NCBI GenBank assembly: GCA_002478945.1
Contig: DLKM01000004.1
Span: 1-25,590, forward strand
Source of the DNA: Christensenella sp. UBA7588
GTDB lineage: Bacteria; Bacillota; Clostridia; Christensenellales; CAG-917
DNA length: 25,590 nucleotides
Reading direction: 5' to 3'
Shown: positions 23,432-25,590 of the stretch, in pieces
Layout: each line of letters starts with the position of its first letter
Numbering within the stretch: position 1 is the first letter of the stretch
Notes under the pieces: generated by a model
The model's input: the letters and a program-made list of their open reading frames with translations, nothing else
Database searches by the model: none
What the model was told of the DNA's origin: nothing
Program-made: the position numbers and the translations under genes

Positions 23432-23971
23432 ATGGAATTTGAAAGCGCATACAAAAAGTACGTCGACGGCACCGCAACGGACGAAGAAAAGGTTTTTGTG
23501 GAGCAAGAACTCGACAAAGCAAAAAAGATGACGGAGATTATCGACGCATATCAGTCCTCGCGCCCGATAGAAAACGAGTGCGACAAGGAAACCGTCAGAA
23601 AGGCGCAAAAGAAATTTGCCAAGAAAAACGCTTTGCGCGCGCTCGTTATAACCGCCGCTTGCATCGTAATCGTTGCGGCTATAGTGCTTGCTTCCGTTTT
23701 CGGTACGGCATTCGGCGCGGCAAATAAAAACTGCAACGTTTCGCAGGAGGAGGCAAAGCAAATCGCACTCGAATTCGTTGCCGACAAGTACGGCACGGCA
23801 GGAGTTCCGTTAGTTACCGAATGTAAAAAAGAAATAGAGTATTCTTCGGATTTGAGACATTCCGTTTATACTTACGAAATCGAAATTCAATTCGGACTCG
23901 CTTATGAAATCGACGTCAGAGTGAACGCGAAAACGGGTATCGTCACGCTCGAAGAAATATCGTCTACCTGA
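23432..23971 (+). CDS. Putative membrane anti-sigma factor with extracytoplasmic PepSY domain
   Basis: This 179-residue protein has three parts: a charged cytoplasmic domain (1 to about 66) opening ESAYKKYVDGTATDEEK, one membrane helix (about 68-92), and an outward domain (about 103-175) with PepSY signatures EEAKQIALEF, YTYEIEIQ and AKTGIV. The positive-inside rule and the basic KKFAKKNALR before the helix place the N terminus inside. No zinc-binding HxxxCxxC motif is present, so it is not a classical ZAS anti-sigma factor. GGAGAAA at the end of the sigma gene serves as ribosome binding site. The anti-sigma role is inferred from position, size and topology. The PepSY domain resembles those of the lipoprotein two genes upstream. 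Confidence 0.8.
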   Translation: MEFESAYKKYVDGTATDEEKVFVEQELDKAKKMTEIIDAYQSSRPIENECDKETVRKAQKKFAKKNALRALVITAACIVIVAAIVLASVFGTAFGAANKNCNVSQEEAKQIALEFVADKYGTAGVPLVTECKKEIEYSSDLRHSVYTYEIEIQFGLAYEIDVRVNAKTGIVTLEEISST

Positions 23972-24084
23972 CATAATTTTTGCTCGAAAATTGCATAAAA
24001 ATGCGTGTTTTTCGAAAGAAAAATATATGCGAAAACGCTGAAAAAACAACGATAATATCAACTAAAAAAGAGAATAATACAATC

Positions 24085-24114
24085 AAAAAAGCGTTGCGAA
24101 TCGCAACGCTTTTT
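24085..24114. terminator. Bidirectional terminator between the sigma operon and queH
   Basis: AGCGTTGCG (24090-24098) pairs perfectly with CGCAACGCT (24102-24110) around a 3-nt loop. A run of A precedes it and a run of T follows, so it works in both directions. It serves the rightward sigma/anti-sigma operon and the leftward queH gene. Confidence 0.9.
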
Positions 24115-24146
24115 ACGTTAATAATCAAATTTTCGAGACGATAGAT

Positions 24147-24749
24147 TCAATCCAAAAACTCTTTTACGCAACCGCAGTATTGCTGACGATAAATGCCCCA
24201 TTCTTGGCAAAGTCGAATCGAACGCAAATAGCCGTCGCGTTTTTTGAAGTCGGAGCAGAGATAATTTACGCCGAGTTTTTGCGCAACTGCCGTTCCTATC
24301 TCGTTGATAAGCGGAGCGTTTTTATGAGGGCTTACCGTAAGGGTGGTGGCAAAAAAGTCGTATTCGTCGCTATGAGCGAGCATATATTTTGCCGTGTTTT
24401 CAAGACGCAAATTGAAACAAAGCGTGCATCTTGCGCCGCCTTCGAGGTCGTCTTTATGTCCCTTGACGAAAGATACGTATTCGTCTTGCGATTGCTCCGG
24501 CACGATGAGTTTTACGTTTTTAAAATGCGAAATTACGTCTTTAAGTGCGTTTTCGCGCTTGATAAACTCATCTTTCGGTAAAATGTTGGGATTATAATAA
24601 TACACCGTAACGTCAAAGTGCGGCGTCAGATACTCAAGCACGCTGCTTGCGCAAGGGCCGCAACACGCGTGCAGAAGCAGGCGCGGCTTGACTGCTTTCT
24701 CGCCTTTTGAAATCTCGTATTCTACGGTGCCTTCGGGATATTTTTTCAT
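24147..24749 (-). CDS. queH: Epoxyqueuosine reductase QueH
   Basis: QueH reduces epoxyqueuosine to queuosine in tRNA, the last step of this wobble-base modification. It is the iron-sulfur alternative to cobalamin-dependent QueG. The 200-residue product carries the family motifs LLLHACCGPCA (C29, C30, C33), YYNPNI (51-56), ARCTLCFNLRL (C108, C111), FFATTLTVSPHKN (132-144) and the near-terminal YRQQYCGCV (C192, C194). These cysteines correspond to metal and redox sites of the family. ATG at 24749 was chosen; an upstream in-frame GTG at 24818 would add 23 residues, and a promoter-like sequence sits between the two. No Shine-Dalgarno precedes the ATG. No other queuosine genes are in the window. 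Confidence 0.9.
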   Translation of the reverse strand: MKKYPEGTVEYEISKGEKAVKPRLLLHACCGPCASSVLEYLTPHFDVTVYYYNPNILPKDEFIKRENALKDVISHFKNVKLIVPEQSQDEYVSFVKGHKDDLEGGARCTLCFNLRLENTAKYMLAHSDEYDFFATTLTVSPHKNAPLINEIGTAVAQKLGVNYLCSDFKKRDGYLRSIRLCQEWGIYRQQYCGCVKEFLD

Positions 24750-24755
24750 AAGAGC

Positions 24756-24784
24756 AGTATAGCACGCTTTTGCGCTTTTATAAA
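24756..24784 (-). promoter_or_regulatory. Extended -10 promoter for queH, possibly leaderless
   Basis: On the minus strand TTTATA (-35, complement of 24779-24784) and TATACT (-10, complement of 24756-24761) are 17 bases apart, with the TGC of an extended -10 directly before TATACT. Transcription would start at or next to the A of the ATG at 24749. This would explain the missing ribosome binding site. If translation really starts at GTG 24818, the promoter call is wrong. Confidence 0.45.
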
Positions 24785-24831
24785 GAGATTCCTCGTGATT
24801 TTTAGAGCTTGTCCGCACAAATTATTTTCTG

Positions 24832-24860
24832 TTGTTTTATCAAATATGCTGTGGTATAAT
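24832..24860 (+). promoter_or_regulatory. Promoter for the ABC transporter genes
   Basis: TTGTTT (24832-24837) and a perfect TATAAT (24855-24860) are separated by 17 bases, with an extended -10 TGG directly upstream of the TATAAT. Transcription would begin near 24867, giving a leader of about 29 nt that contains the CGGAGG ribosome binding site. Confidence 0.75.
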
Positions 24861-24895
24861 GTTAAGTGTATTCTTACGCGCATACGGAGGCAATT

Positions 24896-25573
24896 ATGGC
24901 TCGCAACGTTTTGAAAGCGGAAAACATCAAAAAAACTTTTCGTACGGGAGAAGTCGAGACGCAGGTTTTGAAAGGCGTCGATTTTTCTTTGGACGAAGGA
25001 GAGTTCGTCGCAATCGTCGGTGAATCGGGAAGCGGAAAATCAACGCTTCTTTATATCCTTGCAGGCATCGACAAGGCAAGCGAGGGAAGCGTCGTTTTGC
25101 TTGATAACGACTTGTCCGCCGTTTCCGACGAAAGCCTTGCCGCAATGCGCAGGAGAGATTTTTCTTTCGTTTATCAATTCGACAATCTCGTGCCGAATCT
25201 GACCGTATACGAAAACGTTACGCTTCCGCTTTTCCTCGACAAGAAAAAGGAAAGCCAGTACAAAGAGCAGGTCGACGAAGTGTTGACCTATCTCGGCATT
25301 GCCGACAGAGTCAAGGCTTATCCGAGGCAGTTGTCGGGAGGTGAACAGCAAAGAGTCGCAATCGCTCGCGCTTTGGTAACAAATCCCAAAGTGATTTTCC
25401 TCGACGAACCGACGGGCAGTCTCGACAAGGAGAGAGGCCGTCAGGTTATGGAATTGCTCAAAGACATCAATCAAAAGCGCAAAGTCGCGCTCGTTATGGT
25501 CACGCACTCGCAAGCGCACGCGCAGTACGCTTCTCGCATCGTCAAAATGGAGGACGGATTGCTCGTAGATTAA
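24896..25573 (+). CDS. ABC transporter ATP-binding protein, LolD/MacB-type
   Basis: The 225-residue ATPase has a complete nucleotide-binding domain: Walker A GESGSGKST (42-50), Q-loop Q94 in VYQFDNLVPNLTVYENV, signature LSGGEQQRVAIARAL (146-160), Walker B VIFLDEPTGSLD (166-177, with E171) and H-loop H204 in MVTHS. The short length, the opening IKKTFRTGEVETQVLKGV and the SLD after Walker B place it in the LolD/MacB/FtsE-like group. In Bacillota this group pairs with FtsX-like permeases for peptide or antibiotic export, lipoprotein handling or envelope stress. CGGAGG (24885-24890) lies 5 nt before ATG 24896; upstream in-frame codons overlap the leader. The substrate cannot be told from the sequence. 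The next gene starts 3 nt after the stop. Confidence 0.93.
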   Translation: MARNVLKAENIKKTFRTGEVETQVLKGVDFSLDEGEFVAIVGESGSGKSTLLYILAGIDKASEGSVVLLDNDLSAVSDESLAAMRRRDFSFVYQFDNLVPNLTVYENVTLPLFLDKKKESQYKEQVDEVLTYLGIADRVKAYPRQLSGGEQQRVAIARALVTNPKVIFLDEPTGSLDKERGRQVMELLKDINQKRKVALVMVTHSQAHAQYASRIVKMEDGLLVD

Positions 25574-25576
25574 CAA

Positions 25577-25590
25577 ATGTTTAAGCTCGC
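25577..25590 (+). CDS. Start of a truncated gene, probably the ABC permease
   Basis: An ATG 3 nt after the ABC ATPase stop opens MFKL and runs off the window. Position and tight spacing suggest the FtsX/MacB-type permease that usually follows such an ATPase. The sequence itself is far too short to confirm this, and no clear Shine-Dalgarno is visible in the last codons of the ATPase gene. Confidence 0.4.

Noticed and set aside
24180..24581. A 133-codon plus-strand open frame opposite queH
   Set aside because: It is fully antisense to the well-supported queH gene and shows no domain or ribosome binding site.

Overview
The window looks like a chromosomal stretch from a member of the Bacillota, class Clostridia, probably an uncultured gut lineage. 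That placement is inference from gene content: a DUF4364 regulator-like protein, an Enterococcus-type V-ATPase operon, a QueH-type epoxyqueuosine reductase, DUF3737, a clostridial-style ECF sigma module with PepSY proteins, and strong AGGAGG-type ribosome binding sites. No rRNA, tRNA, CRISPR array, transposase or phage gene was seen.

Layout. Positions 1-283 carry two copies of a ~107-bp intergenic repeat, followed by the terminator of a leftward DUF4364 gene (317-862). A divergent intergenic region (863-1245) holds a leftward and a rightward sigma-70-type promoter and a 5'-UTR stem-loop. The rightward promoter drives one gene of over 10 kb (1246-11505). It encodes a 3,419-residue exported surface protein built of MBG/YDG-type Ig-like repeats and anchored by a C-terminal membrane helix. 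A strong branched terminator closes it.

Positions 11751-20802 form one rightward transcription unit: rpiB followed by nine genes of a V-type ATPase in the order of the Enterococcus hirae ntp operon, ntpF-I-K-E-C-G-A-B-D. Most junctions overlap by 1 or 8 nt, so translation is probably coupled along the unit. The K subunit keeps the full set of sodium ligands known from E. hirae NtpK, so the enzyme is probably a Na+ pump or Na+-driven synthase. A terminator with an abutting extended -10 promoter then starts a DUF3737 beta-helix protein.

Positions 21834-23971 are the most interesting part. A three-gene operon encodes a PepSY-repeat lipoprotein, an ECF sigma factor, and a membrane anti-sigma-like protein whose extracytoplasmic part is also a PepSY domain. 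It is preceded by a near-ideal ECF-type promoter (TGTAAC-N16-TGTC), which suggests autoregulation. A bidirectional terminator separates this operon from a convergent queH gene. Divergent from queH is a LolD/MacB-like ABC ATPase gene, and the first codons of the next gene (probably its permease) lie at the window edge.
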